Assembly: GCA_016222815.1 (NCBI GenBank)
Contig: JACRQE010000003.1
Location: forward strand, 124,001-188,000
Source of the DNA: Candidatus Uhrbacteria bacterium
GTDB taxonomy: Bacteria; Patescibacteriota; Patescibacteriia; 2-12-FULL-60-25
DNA: 64,000 nucleotides
Reading direction: 5' to 3'
In this document: positions 46,899 to 55,349 of the stretch, piece after piece
How the letters are laid out: each line of letters begins with the position of its first letter
Numbering within the stretch: position 1 is the stretch's first letter
The notes under the pieces: generated by a model
Told to the model about the DNA's origin: nothing
The model's input: the letters and a program-made list of their open reading frames with translations, nothing else
The model's database searches: none
Program-made: the position numbers and the translations under genes

Positions 46899-47864
46899 AT
46901 GTCGGAAGTTCTGGGAAAGGACTATATCGGACACGGCGCTATCGTCCGGCTTTTGGAGTCTGCGCTCAAGAATCCCGCGCCAGCCTATCTCCTTACCGGC
47001 CAAGCGCATACAGGTAAGCGGACATTGGCCGAAAGGTTCGTGGGCAGGCTTTTAGGCATGGAAAATCCTGACGCTCCGCTCCAGTCCCACCCTGACGTGG
47101 TGGTGCTTGGGCCCGAAGAGGGGAAAGCCCAGGTTTCGGTCGAGCAAGTCCGATCCTTGCGCGAACGTGTTTCACTCCGTCCGGTCAGGGCTGAGCGTCT
47201 CGTGATTTATTTGCCCTTCGCCGACCGTCTTAACGAGTCAGGCATGAACGCGCTCCTAAAAGTCGTGGAAGAACCTCCGGCCGATGCGGTTTTCGTTTTC
47301 GTGGCTGAAGACATCGGACGCATCCCTTTGACCGTCCGCAGTCGGTCCGTAGTCATGCCGTTCGAGACCGTTCCTTTCCAAACCATCACCGACGGTTTGG
47401 TCGCCAGAGGCATTCCCCAGGCTGAAGCCCGTGCCCGGGCCTTAAGCTCCCGCGGTCGTCCTGGGTTGGCCATCGATTCATCCAATGTCACTGCCGGCGG
47501 TTCTGTTTTTGTCCGTCAATTCCTGCAGGCGAAAACCACCGGCGCCCGCCTCTCGTTCATCGACGAGCTGTCTAAGGCCTGCGAAGCCTCTCCCGATGTC
47601 CAGGACGCCTGGCGTGAATCCATCCTCTCGGCCATGCAGGAGCTTTCCGGCGTTTTGCTGCGTAATCCATATCCCGCCTCCATCCTTGGCGTGTCGCTCC
47701 TGACTTCTCTCCAGGCAGTCGGCAGTCCGCTGTCGCCGCGCCTGGCGCTCGAAGCATGCGCCGTGCGTTTGAACCACGATCCCGCCGCCGATCTGCCATC
47801 GCTTTTTCCCAACCATTTGCCCAAGCCTTTGCCGCAAATTTATCTCCAACCCCAAACCCTATGA
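46899..47864 (+). CDS. holB: DNA polymerase III delta' subunit
   Basis: 321 aa from the ATG at 46899. AAA-type clamp-loader subunit: the P-loop-like GQAHTGKRT (residues about 32-40), the EQVRSLRERV segment, and ADRLNESGMNALLKVVEEPP, the signature of delta' and gamma/tau. There is no clear SRC arginine finger (RSRS is seen). It loads the sliding clamp for DnaE. The ATG follows TG-C-TATACT by 7 nt (leaderless). Its stop overlaps the start of the next gene by ATGA, so the two are translationally coupled although unrelated in function. Confidence 0.88.
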   Translation: MSEVLGKDYIGHGAIVRLLESALKNPAPAYLLTGQAHTGKRTLAERFVGRLLGMENPDAPLQSHPDVVVLGPEEGKAQVSVEQVRSLRERVSLRPVRAERLVIYLPFADRLNESGMNALLKVVEEPPADAVFVFVAEDIGRIPLTVRSRSVVMPFETVPFQTITDGLVARGIPQAEARARALSSRGRPGLAIDSSNVTAGGSVFVRQFLQAKTTGARLSFIDELSKACEASPDVQDAWRESILSAMQELSGVLLRNPYPASILGVSLLTSLQAVGSPLSPRLALEACAVRLNHDPAADLPSLFPNHLPKPLPQIYLQPQTL

Positions 47865-48937
47865 AAGCCCCAAAACTAAAGTCAGCGCTTCTGTTCTCCA
47901 GCCTTGCGATCATGCTTCTCGGTGCCGGATGCGGCACCACGACCGCCGGTCCGACCGGACCGGACGGCGGAGTCTGGAAGACATCTGACCGGGGTACGAC
48001 TTGGACGAATAAAAGAGCCCTTGTCACCGGTTCCAAGGTCACGGCCACAGCCGCCCAGTTCAACGTCTTGTCCATGGCCATGGATCCGCAGGACAACAAG
48101 ACTATCTACCTCGCGACCAACGATCATGGTTTGGCGTATACTCTCGACGGCGGCGATTCATGGCAGTTGGCAAAGATCGGCAGTGTCGCGAAAGTCACGG
48201 CTATAGCGGTCGACCCGAAGCATAAGTGCACGGTCTACGCGGCCAGCGCCAACCAAATCTACAAGACCGAAACCTGCGCCCGCGATTGGGAAAAGATTTT
48301 CTTCGAACCGCGGACCGAAGTCGTGTTCACCCGCATCGCCGTGGATTCCTATAATCCGACCATCCTTTACGCCGGTACTTCGGACGGCGATATCCTGCGT
48401 TCGCAGGACAGCGGCATAACCTGGCAGAAGATCAACCGCATCGACGGCGTGCCGGTCACGAGCTTGGTTATCGACGCGAAGGACACCCGGATTATCTATG
48501 TCGGCACCTCATCCGACGGCATCTATAAGACCACGGACAGCGGTGTGACCTGGACGCACATCAAAAAACAGTTCGGTGACCTGACTGACGGTCGCCGCAT
48601 CATCCAGATTGTGCTCGATCCAGTCGAGGAAAACGTGATCTACAACGTCTGCAAATACGGTATCCTGAAATCCCCAGACGGGGGAGAGACATGGACTGCC
48701 CTCAATCTCATTTCGCCGCCCGGCACTATCAAGATAAATTCCCTGGCCATCGACCCAAAGAACAACAAAAGCCTTGTATACACCGGCGTCTCTACCCTTC
48801 AGTTCTCGACCGACGGCGGTACCAATTGGCAGCCCAAAAAACTCCCGACAACCCAAGCTGGTTCAGTGGTCATGATCGACCCCATGGACAGCAACGTGAT
48901 GTATCTGGGCACCACTCTGCCGCCGGCGAAAAACTAA
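47861..48937 (+). CDS. BNR/sortilin-like beta-propeller lipoprotein
   Basis: 358 aa from the ATG at 47861, overlapping the holB stop by four bases. Lipobox LLGAGC (Cys about residue 24). Seven repeats with the Asp-box pattern S-x-D-x-G-x-T-W: SDRGTTWTN, LDGGDSWQL, SQDSGITWQK, TTDSGVTWTH, SPDGGETWTA, STDGGTNWQP. Such folds resemble YCF48/sortilin-type propellers and bind proteins or carbohydrates on the cell surface. The substrate is unknown. Repeat family C occupies the gap before frr. Confidence 0.85.
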   Translation: MKAPKLKSALLFSSLAIMLLGAGCGTTTAGPTGPDGGVWKTSDRGTTWTNKRALVTGSKVTATAAQFNVLSMAMDPQDNKTIYLATNDHGLAYTLDGGDSWQLAKIGSVAKVTAIAVDPKHKCTVYAASANQIYKTETCARDWEKIFFEPRTEVVFTRIAVDSYNPTILYAGTSDGDILRSQDSGITWQKINRIDGVPVTSLVIDAKDTRIIYVGTSSDGIYKTTDSGVTWTHIKKQFGDLTDGRRIIQIVLDPVEENVIYNVCKYGILKSPDGGETWTALNLISPPGTIKINSLAIDPKNNKSLVYTGVSTLQFSTDGGTNWQPKKLPTTQAGSVVMIDPMDSNVMYLGTTLPPAKN

Positions 48938-48940
48938 ATA

Positions 48941-49035
48941 ACGTACCGCGTACTTCGTTCCGCGTACCGCAATCAATCGGTCGGATTTCGGATTCATTCG
49001 TACGAGATGCGCGGGACGCGGTATGCGGTACGATT
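48941..49035. repeat. Repeat family C (GTACCGCGTAC type), intergenic
   Basis: ACGTACCGCGTACTTCG and its inverted partners GCGGTACGATTG around an inner GGTCGGATTTCGGATT. Same sequence type as the insert within dnaE at 26450. Confidence 0.65.
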
Positions 49036-49089
49036 GTTGTGCACCAGTTGACGTTTTGGCTAAAAAATGGAAAACTAGACCCATCGCCT

Positions 49090-49644
49090 ATGGCAAATTA
49101 CATCGAAAACGCAAAGCCTGACCTGCAGAAATCAGTGGACCGCCTGGACCACGACCTTAAGAATATCCGTACAGGCCGGGCCAACCCAGCTCTAGTCGAA
49201 GATATAAGGGTCGAAGCTTATGGCTCAACTATGGAGCTCAAAGGCGTGGCCGCCGTATCCATCCCGGACGCCAAAACCATCCAGATCGAGCCTTGGGACA
49301 AGAATCTGGCCAAAGAAATCGAAAAAGCCATCATTGCCGCCAACATCGGCATGCAGCCTAACGTGGCCGGTACGGTCATCCGCTTGAACATGCCCCAGAT
49401 GACCGAAGAGACGCGCAAAGAAACGGTCAAGGCCGTCAGCCAAAAAGGGGAGCAGGCCAAGATCTCCATCCGCAACGTCCGTGAACAGGTGCGCGAACAG
49501 ATCGCCAAGGACGAAAAGGCGAATGTCATCTCCGAAGACGAAAAGTTCCGCCAGCAGGAAAACTTGGATAAGGCGGTTAAGGAATTCAACGAAAAAATCG
49601 ATAAACTGGTCAAGGACAAGGAGGAAGAAGTGATGACCATCTAG
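49090..49644 (+). CDS. frr: Ribosome recycling factor
   Basis: 184 aa from the ATG at 49090, standard length. Motifs DLKNIRTGRANPALVE, WDKNLAKEIEKAI, IRLNMPQMTEETRKE, KAVSQKGEQAKISIRNVRE. It releases ribosomes from mRNA after termination together with EF-G. No Shine-Dalgarno site. The gene starts after a repeat-C region; the glycyl-tRNA synthetase gene begins 9 bp downstream. Confidence 0.97.
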   Translation: MANYIENAKPDLQKSVDRLDHDLKNIRTGRANPALVEDIRVEAYGSTMELKGVAAVSIPDAKTIQIEPWDKNLAKEIEKAIIAANIGMQPNVAGTVIRLNMPQMTEETRKETVKAVSQKGEQAKISIRNVREQVREQIAKDEKANVISEDEKFRQQENLDKAVKEFNEKIDKLVKDKEEEVMTI

Positions 49645-49653
49645 CGCATCCAT

Positions 49654-51036
49654 ATGGCAATTTCCGCTGACCAAAAGATGGATCTCTTAGTGTCGCTGTG
49701 CAAGCGGCGCGGTTTCGTATTCCCGGATTCGGAAATCTACGGCGGTTTCGCCAATGCCTGGGATTTCGGTCCGTACGGCGTGGAGCTCAAGAACAATATC
49801 CGCGACGCGTGGTGGAAGCGTTTCGTTTACGGCCGCGAGGATCTCGTCGGCGTGGACACGCCCATCATCCAGCATCCGAAAGTCTGGGAAGCCTCGGGCC
49901 ATCTCCAGAATTTTTCCGATCCTCTCGTCGAATGCAAACGCTGCCACCACCGGTTCCGCGCCGACCATCTCCTCGAAGCGCGCCAGGCCGAACCCGGTTA
50001 CGATAAAGAAGTTCCCGTGGATATCAAAGATATCAAGTGCCCTGATTGTGGCGGCCAGCTGACCGACGTCATGAACTTCAATTTGATGCTCAAGACGTTC
50101 ATCGGGGTCAAAGAGGATACCGCCGCCGTCGCTTACCTGCGTCCCGAGACCGCGGCCGGCATGTTCACCACCTGGAAGAACATCCGCGACAGCATGCGCC
50201 AAAAACTCCCGTTCGGCATCGCCCAGGTCGGCAAGGCATTCCGCAACGAGATCACTCCCGGCAACTTCATCTTCCGCCTGCGCGAATTCGAGCAGATGGA
50301 AATCGAATATTACGTCCATCCCGACGACGCGCCGCGCGCTTACGACATGTGGCTCGACGAATACAAAGCCTGGGTCAGGGACGTCCTGAAAATTTCCGAC
50401 GACCATGTCCAGTATCGCGAGATCCCGGATGAGGAGCGCGCTTTCTATTCCCGCCGTTCCATCGACCCCGAATACCAGTTCCCGTTCGGCATGAAGGAAC
50501 TTGGAGGTTTGGCCAACCGCGGCGACCACGACCTGTCCAACCACCAGCGCGTGTCCGGCGAGGACCTCCGCTGGTTCGACCAGGAAAAAGGCGAGCGCTT
50601 CATCCCGTACGTCATCGAACCGACCTGGGGCCTGACCCGTTCCGTGCTCGCGGTCCTGTCCGAACATCTGGATATCGATGAGGCCGACTCGGTCGAAGGC
50701 GACAAGGAACCGCGCATGGTCTTGCGTTTCCCGCCGAATCTCGCTCCGGTCAAGGCCGCATTCCTGCCGCTCCAGAAAAAAGAGGAACTCACGGCCATCG
50801 CGCGCAAACTTTCCCGCGAGCTCAAGTCTCGCGGCATCAACGTCGAATACGACGAAAGCGCGTCCATCGGCAAACGCTACCGCCGCCAGGACGAGATCGG
50901 TACGCCGTGGTGCTTCACCGTGGATTTCGAATCGCTCGAAGACGGCAAAGTTACTGTCCGCGACCGCGACGCCATGACGCAAGAACGTATCGCCATCGAT
51001 GAAGTGCCGGATTGGATCCAGGAAAAGCTCAAATAA
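49654..51036 (+). CDS. glyS: Glycyl-tRNA synthetase, alpha2 (single-chain) type
   Basis: 460 aa, class II synthetase of the dimeric type. N-terminal SLCKRRGFVFPDSEIYGGFANAWDFGPYG, the zinc-like CKRCHHRFRADHLL...CPDC insertion (about residues 91-134), LRPETAAGMFTTW, the motif 2 region QVGKAFRNEITPGNF, motif 3 PTWGLTRSVLAVL, and the C-terminal anticodon-binding domain. It starts 9 bp after frr. The alpha2 type is common outside the E. coli-like lineages. Gene name glyS follows E. coli usage for the alpha-beta form, so glyQS would be more exact. Confidence 0.95.
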   Translation: MAISADQKMDLLVSLCKRRGFVFPDSEIYGGFANAWDFGPYGVELKNNIRDAWWKRFVYGREDLVGVDTPIIQHPKVWEASGHLQNFSDPLVECKRCHHRFRADHLLEARQAEPGYDKEVPVDIKDIKCPDCGGQLTDVMNFNLMLKTFIGVKEDTAAVAYLRPETAAGMFTTWKNIRDSMRQKLPFGIAQVGKAFRNEITPGNFIFRLREFEQMEIEYYVHPDDAPRAYDMWLDEYKAWVRDVLKISDDHVQYREIPDEERAFYSRRSIDPEYQFPFGMKELGGLANRGDHDLSNHQRVSGEDLRWFDQEKGERFIPYVIEPTWGLTRSVLAVLSEHLDIDEADSVEGDKEPRMVLRFPPNLAPVKAAFLPLQKKEELTAIARKLSRELKSRGINVEYDESASIGKRYRRQDEIGTPWCFTVDFESLEDGKVTVRDRDAMTQERIAIDEVPDWIQEKLK

Positions 51037-51040
51037 AAAA

Positions 51041-51096
51041 AGATTGTCGTCCTCGAACGGAGGCTCGTCTGACGAGTCGCGGCGAAGGACTTCCAA
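51041..51096. repeat. Repeat family E variant
   Basis: GTCGTCCTCGAACGGAGGCTC joined to GACGAGTCGCGGCGAAGGAC, between glyS and the M16 peptidase. Confidence 0.5.
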
Positions 51097-51106
51097 AAAA
51101 ATCCCA

Positions 51107-52381
51107 ATGAAACCCAAACCGCATAAACTGAAAAACGGGATGCCCGTCATCCTCGTGCCCCAGAAGGGCGCCAGCTCCATGACCGTCCTGGTCCTCACCA
51201 GGGTCGGTTCGCGTTACGAAACCAAAGAGATAAACGGCGCTTCCCACTTCGTTGAGCATTTGATGTTCAAGGGCACCAAGAGACGCCCGAACACCGAAAT
51301 CATCTCGCGCGAACTCGACCGCTACGGCGCAGAATACAACGCGTTCACGGACAAGGACGTGACCGGGTATTACATCAAGATGGATGCGGACAAGACGGTT
51401 TTGGCCGTGGACATGCTCCACGACATGCTGTTCCACTCGAAATACGACCCCAAGGAAATCGACCGCGAGAGGGGCGTGATCATCGAAGAGATCAACATGT
51501 ACGATGATAATCCGCGCATGCATGTCGATGACCTTTTGGAACAGGTCCTGTTCCCGGATTCCACGCTCGGTTGGAGCATCGCCGGGCCGCGCGAAACCAT
51601 CCGCCAAGTCACCCGCGAACAGCTGACCGCCTATCGCGACGCCTATTACATCCCTGAACGCATGACCGTCATCGTGGCCGGCAAGCTCATCCCCGGACTC
51701 ATGGCTCTCCTGCAGAAGACATTCGGCTCGGTCAAACGGCCGGCCGGCCAGGATAAGGTCTTCCAGAACTTCCACGCGCCGACCCGCTTGTCCACGCCCC
51801 TGGCCTACCAGGAAAAGGCGACCGAACAGGTCCAATTCGCGCTGGGCTTCCATGGCCTGGATCTGCAAGCCGCGGAATTGCCGGCTGCAAGCCTGCTCTC
51901 CGTCATCCTCGGGGGCTCGATGTCGTCGCGCTTGTTCATCCAGATCCGCGAACGCCGCGGCCTTTGCTACTCTATCCACGCCTCGCACCAGGCCCGCGAA
52001 GACAGCGGCGTCTTCTCCATCATGTCCGGTCTGGACAAGAAGCGCTTCGGTGAAGCCGTGGAGGCCATCATGGGCGAACTCAAGAAAGTCGTCCGCACCG
52101 GCGTGACCGCCGAAGAACTCCAGCGCGCCAAGGACCACATCCGCGGACGCACCACGCTGGCCTTCGAGGATTCGGCCGCCCAAGCCGAATGGTTCGGCAA
52201 GGACTGGCTGTTCCGCAGCCGCGTCGAGACTCCGGAAGAACGCATGCGGCGGTATGATAAGGTCACGCGAAGGGACATCCAGGCGGTAGCCAAGCTCATC
52301 CTTCGTCCCGAACATATGGCCGCGGCCGTCATCGGGCCTTTCGGCGACCGGAAGAATGTGGCCAAGCTCATCAAATGGTGA
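51107..52381 (+). CDS. M16 family zinc metallopeptidase (insulinase-like)
   Basis: 424 aa from the ATG at 51107. The inverted zinc motif HFVEH (HxxEH, about residues 50-54) with the distal Glu in ERGVIIEEINMYDDNP, the C-terminal half with FALGFHGLD and the RR-Y pattern RERRGLCYSIHAS. Size is that of bacterial processing-peptidase-like proteins (YmxG/PqqL). Possible functions are processing of peptides or signal remnants. Preceded by repeat E and followed 12 bp later by tpiA. Confidence 0.92.
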   Translation: MKPKPHKLKNGMPVILVPQKGASSMTVLVLTRVGSRYETKEINGASHFVEHLMFKGTKRRPNTEIISRELDRYGAEYNAFTDKDVTGYYIKMDADKTVLAVDMLHDMLFHSKYDPKEIDRERGVIIEEINMYDDNPRMHVDDLLEQVLFPDSTLGWSIAGPRETIRQVTREQLTAYRDAYYIPERMTVIVAGKLIPGLMALLQKTFGSVKRPAGQDKVFQNFHAPTRLSTPLAYQEKATEQVQFALGFHGLDLQAAELPAASLLSVILGGSMSSRLFIQIRERRGLCYSIHASHQAREDSGVFSIMSGLDKKRFGEAVEAIMGELKKVVRTGVTAEELQRAKDHIRGRTTLAFEDSAAQAEWFGKDWLFRSRVETPEERMRRYDKVTRRDIQAVAKLILRPEHMAAAVIGPFGDRKNVAKLIKW

Positions 52382-52393
52382 TTACATATATTT

Positions 52394-53149
52394 ATGAAGA
52401 AACTCCTCATCGCTAACTGGAAAATGAATTACGGCCCGATCAAGGCCGGTTCTTGGATCCGCGCTTTCCGGCGCGAACGCCTGCCCAAGGACATCGACAT
52501 CGCGGTGGCCGTGCCGTTCGTCTCCCTGGCCGCAGCCCGGGCTTCGCTTGGCCGCGCCTCCATCCCTGCCTTGGCCGCGCAGAACACCTTTTGGGAAGAC
52601 GAGGGCGCCTACACGGGTGAAGTCTCGCCGACCATGCTCTCCGAATTCGGCGCAGCCTATTGCCTCGTCGGCCACAGCGAACGCCGGACCCATCTCGGCG
52701 AAACCGATGACATGGTGGCCAAGAAAGCAGCCGCACTCCAAAAAGCGGGGATTGCCCCGGTCATATGCGTCGGAGAAACCGCTGCCCAGCGCAAGAAAGG
52801 CGAGGCCGTGAAAGCTGTCCGCGCCCAGGTCCAGAGTGCCATCGCCAACCTCAAAGGCGACGGCCGCGCACCCTGCGTCGTGGCTTACGAACCGGTTTGG
52901 GCTATCGGCTCCGGCCGTCCGTGCTCGCCGCAGGACACCAAGGAAATGCACGAACTGATCCGCGGCGTCTTGACCAAGAAATTCGGCCATCTGGCCGAGG
53001 AAATCCGCATAATTTACGGAGGTTCGGTTGACGTCAGGAATATTTCGGAGTATATGACCACCACTGGCGTGGACGGCGCTTTGGTCGGAGGTGCGTCGTT
53101 GGACCCCCGGAATTTCGGCCTGATCTGCCGCGCCGCAGTCCCGGCATAA
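52394..53149 (+). CDS. tpiA: Triosephosphate isomerase
   Basis: 251 aa. All catalytic residues are present: Lys in ANWKMN, His in VGHSERR, and Glu in AYEPVWAIGSG, then the phosphate-binding IIYGGSV near the C-terminus. It interconverts DHAP and GAP, one of the few glycolytic genes here. It starts 12 bp after the M16 peptidase gene. Length is typical. No Shine-Dalgarno site. Confidence 0.97.
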   Translation: MKKLLIANWKMNYGPIKAGSWIRAFRRERLPKDIDIAVAVPFVSLAAARASLGRASIPALAAQNTFWEDEGAYTGEVSPTMLSEFGAAYCLVGHSERRTHLGETDDMVAKKAAALQKAGIAPVICVGETAAQRKKGEAVKAVRAQVQSAIANLKGDGRAPCVVAYEPVWAIGSGRPCSPQDTKEMHELIRGVLTKKFGHLAEEIRIIYGGSVDVRNISEYMTTTGVDGALVGGASLDPRNFGLICRAAVPA

Positions 53150-53158
53150 TCCGGACAC

Positions 53159-53207
53159 TGTAGGGGTGCATGCCATGCACCCGGGCGTGTGGCACACGCG
53201 CCCTACG
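53159..53207. repeat. Palindromic repeat family B, double
   Basis: GTAGGGGTGCATGCCATGCACC and GGGCGTGTGGCACACGCGCC back to back, just before the TPR gene. Confidence 0.6.
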
Positions 53208-53217
53208 TCAAAACCCT

Positions 53218-54102
53218 ATGTTCTACTGGATTTCACTGGCTTTGGCGGTCATCGCCTTGGGCGTCATCTGCGTGACGCTTTTCAGGCACTGGCGTGAGAT
53301 CCGCCTCATCAACCCGGAATCCATCCAAGAAGAGCGCGAACGCCGTAAACGCGAAGAACTCATCATGCAGCGTTTCGAGCGCATGAAGTCCGATAAATTC
53401 GGCCCGCTCGTCCAGCTTGCGAAGCGCGCCATCCTGGCAGGTAAGACCGTCTTCCACGCGGCTTACATCAAGCTTATCCGTCTCGAGAAATACTACAACC
53501 AAGCCAAGTCGCCGTTCTCCTTCATCGCGCCCTCGGCCAAGGAACGCATCAAGACGCTGTTGGACGAAGCGCGTTCGCTCCAGCGCGATATGAAGTGGGC
53601 TGATGCCGAGCGCCGCTATCTGGACGTCCTGGCTTTGGACGCGCGCAATTGGGATGCTTACAAAGGCTTGGGCCTCATCTATCTCAAACAGAAGCTCTAT
53701 CCACAGGCCAAAGAGACTTTTGATTTCCTGCTCAAGATGAAGAAAGCGGATGACGTCTGCTACGCCGCACTGGCTGATATCGCGGAATCCAAGGAAGAAT
53801 GGGGTTTGGCTGAAGACATGCGCAAGAAAGCCGTGGACTTCCAGCCACGCCTGGCCAACCGCCAAGCCGAGCTGGCCCAGTTCTACCTCGAACGCAAATT
53901 GACCGATAAAGCCTGGACTTTCGCCAAACGCGCCGCCGAACTCGAACCCAAGTCCGCCAAGTACCTTGAATTATCCTTGGATGTTGCTATACTCGTCCGC
54001 GATCGCTTGGAAGCCCAGCGACGGTATGATAAGTTGAGGCTCTTGTCCGAGGATCGTCCTAAACTGCAGGCTTTCAAGGATAAGATAGAGGGGATAAGTT
54101 GA
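53218..54102 (+). CDS. Membrane-anchored TPR protein
   Basis: 294 aa from the ATG at 53218. One N-terminal membrane helix (residues 2-23) followed by a basic helix and TPR units (residues about 120-290), e.g. GLGLIYLKQKLYPQAKETFDFLL, LADIAESKEEWGLAEDMRKKA and AQFYLERKLTDKAWTFAKRA. The TPR face is probably cytoplasmic given the basic loop after the helix. TPR scaffolds assemble protein complexes; partners unknown. tRNA cluster lies downstream. Confidence 0.8.
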   Translation: MFYWISLALAVIALGVICVTLFRHWREIRLINPESIQEERERRKREELIMQRFERMKSDKFGPLVQLAKRAILAGKTVFHAAYIKLIRLEKYYNQAKSPFSFIAPSAKERIKTLLDEARSLQRDMKWADAERRYLDVLALDARNWDAYKGLGLIYLKQKLYPQAKETFDFLLKMKKADDVCYAALADIAESKEEWGLAEDMRKKAVDFQPRLANRQAELAQFYLERKLTDKAWTFAKRAAELEPKSAKYLELSLDVAILVRDRLEAQRRYDKLRLLSEDRPKLQAFKDKIEGIS

Positions 54103-54244
54103 AAATCCGACGATTATTTTTTTAGCTGCGGGTCTCGTTCAGGTATACCTCGAACACATCCTCGCTTAAAAAAATAACCGCCGGACTTTCAACTGGAGGG
54201 GAGGAAGTTGGAAGTCAGAAAATGTTCGTGAGCTGAAGTGCCCT

Positions 54245-54270
54245 GGCACGTCGCTCGCGAGCGACGTGCC
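54245..54270. repeat. 26-bp perfect palindrome overlapping the first tRNA-like gene
   Basis: GGCACGTCGCTCG and CGAGCGACGTGCC are exact reverse complements. The last three bases are the first three bases of the tRNA-like sequence at 54268. Confidence 0.7.
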
Positions 54271-54341
54271 GTTGTAGCTCAGCTGGTAGAGCACCCCGAT
54301 GGCTATCGGGGAGGTCTCGGGTTCAAATCCCGACGATGGAA
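54268..54341 (+). tRNA. Degenerate tRNA-Thr-like gene 1 (possible pseudogene)
   Basis: Same D arm, T arm and 5' acceptor strand (GCCGTTG) as the intact tRNA-Thr at 54457, but the 3' acceptor strand is CGATGGA (terminal G-A mismatch, one G-T pair), no CCA is encoded, and the anticodon arm CCCCG-ATGGCTAT-CGGGG has an 8-nt loop. If read at the usual position the anticodon would be GGC. All other tRNAs in the window encode CCA. It may be inactive or a repurposed tRNA-like RNA. Confidence 0.5.
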
Positions 54342-54362
54342 AAGGATTCTTCACAATTTCAA

Positions 54363-54435
54363 GCCGTTGTAGCTCAGCTGGTAGAGCACCCCGATGGTCA
54401 TCGGGGAGGTCTCGGGTTCAAATCCCGACGATGGA
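54363..54435 (+). tRNA. Degenerate tRNA-Thr-like gene 2 (possible pseudogene)
   Basis: Nearly identical to copy 1: same CGATGGA acceptor strand, no CCA, and 8-nt anticodon loop ATGGTCAT between CCCCG and CGGGG, where GGT can be seen. The two copies differ only in two bases of the loop and in the flanks, so they arose by a recent tandem duplication after diverging from tRNA-Thr. Confidence 0.5.
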
Positions 54436-54456
54436 GTAGGTTCGTTATCAATTCAA

Positions 54457-54532
54457 GCCGTTGTAGCTCAGCTGGTAGAGCATCTCCATGGTAAGGAGAA
54501 GGTCTCGGGTTCAAATCCCGACAACGGCTCCA
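54457..54532 (+). tRNA. tRNA-Thr (anticodon GGT)
   Basis: 76 nt. Acceptor GCCGTTG/CAACGGC fully paired, 5-bp anticodon stem TCTCC/GGAGA with a 7-nt loop ATGGTAA (anticodon GGT), T loop TTCAAAT, discriminator T and encoded CCA. The discriminator fits the UGGA bulge of the thrS leader. Intact, so it is the functional copy of the cluster. Confidence 0.97.
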
Positions 54533-54533
54533 C

Positions 54534-54620
54534 GGGCAGGTACCGAAGCGGTCAAACGGGACAGACTGTAAATCTGTTGGCCTTGCGCCTTCCAAGGTTC
54601 GAATCCTTGCCTGCCCACCA
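54534..54620 (+). tRNA. tRNA-Tyr (anticodon GTA)
   Basis: 87 nt, class II with a long variable arm. Acceptor GGGCAGG/CCTGCCC, anticodon loop CTGTAAA, encoded CCA with discriminator A. One nucleotide separates it from tRNA-Thr, so both are cut from one transcript. The terminator at 54622 follows at once. Confidence 0.97.
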
Positions 54621-54621
54621 T

Positions 54622-54653
54622 AAAAACACTCCGACGGACGTCGGAGTGTTTTT
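54622..54653 (+). terminator. Bidirectional intrinsic terminator of the tRNA cluster
   Basis: 14-bp arms AAAAACACTCCGAC and GTCGGAGTGTTTTT with a GGAC loop. Symmetric A and T runs allow use on both strands. Confidence 0.92.
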
Positions 54654-54680
54654 ATGGTGGATATTTTTTAGGTCGCTGTG

Positions 54681-54689
54681 TGGTATGAT
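54681..54689 (+). promoter_or_regulatory. Extended -10 promoter of the A/T-rich secreted gene
   Basis: TG-G-TATGAT, about 31 nt before the ATG at 54721. Confidence 0.5.
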
Positions 54690-54720
54690 ATTTATTACAT
54701 TAATTATTATCTTATCACAT

Positions 54721-55281
54721 ATGATAAGCAGAAAAGTTTTTATTGTCCCCATGTCCGTCGCGTCCATCATCGCAAGTCTGCTATCCTCGACGCCGGTTTA
54801 TGCCGCAGAGAGCACCTTCACACCAACCTACAAGGGCTACTATTACCAGTGGGGAGGAATCGTCAATGGTTTGATTTTTTTAGGCTCTGACAAATCTAGT
54901 TTGGTTGATGACTACTACGGCGGTAATTGTAATGGTAGCTACGATTACATATATACTGGCACTATTGGAAATAAGGCTACATTTATCATGGGTACGTCAT
55001 CTGCTTTTACGATAGATGATATCTACATAACGCCTTGCGGAGCAAGTGCGGGTGCAGGTACGGCTCAGTACAAGACGTTTTATCGATTCAATGGACAAGA
55101 CAGCTCTGGATGCTATTTCACACCGGAAACGACTACTTTTACAGATAATGTATCTTGTCACTGGTCAAATTTAAACCTTGGTGTCAGCAATATCGGACAA
55201 GTCGAGGCGGGCGTTGAATATATTCGCGGTGAATTCGCAGCAAGAGTCAGTGCAATCAAAATGCGTGTAATTTATCACTAA
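54721..55281 (+). CDS. Secreted protein of unknown family, A/T-rich gene
   Basis: 186 aa from the ATG at 54721. Basic N-terminus (MISRKVF), hydrophobic core and a signal peptidase site near VYA-AE. The mature part has a beta-rich look (YYYQWGGIVNG, YDYIYTGTIGN, TFYRFNGQDSSGCY) with four cysteines. The gene is visibly more A/T-rich than the rest of the window, which suggests recent transfer. No known family. A strong hairpin terminator follows at 55323. Confidence 0.65.
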   Translation: MISRKVFIVPMSVASIIASLLSSTPVYAAESTFTPTYKGYYYQWGGIVNGLIFLGSDKSSLVDDYYGGNCNGSYDYIYTGTIGNKATFIMGTSSAFTIDDIYITPCGASAGAGTAQYKTFYRFNGQDSSGCYFTPETTTFTDNVSCHWSNLNLGVSNIGQVEAGVEYIRGEFAARVSAIKMRVIYH

Positions 55282-55322
55282 CCAGTGTGCGTCATTTGTT
55301 AGGTCTAGTGGGCAACTAGTCA

Positions 55323-55349
55323 AAAATCACGGTCGTCGACCGTGATTTT
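55323..55349 (+). terminator. Intrinsic terminator
   Basis: 12-bp stem AAAATCACGGTC/GACCGTGATTTT with a GTC loop. The remaining gap to 55566 has no gene, tRNA or repeat that I recognise. Confidence 0.85.
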
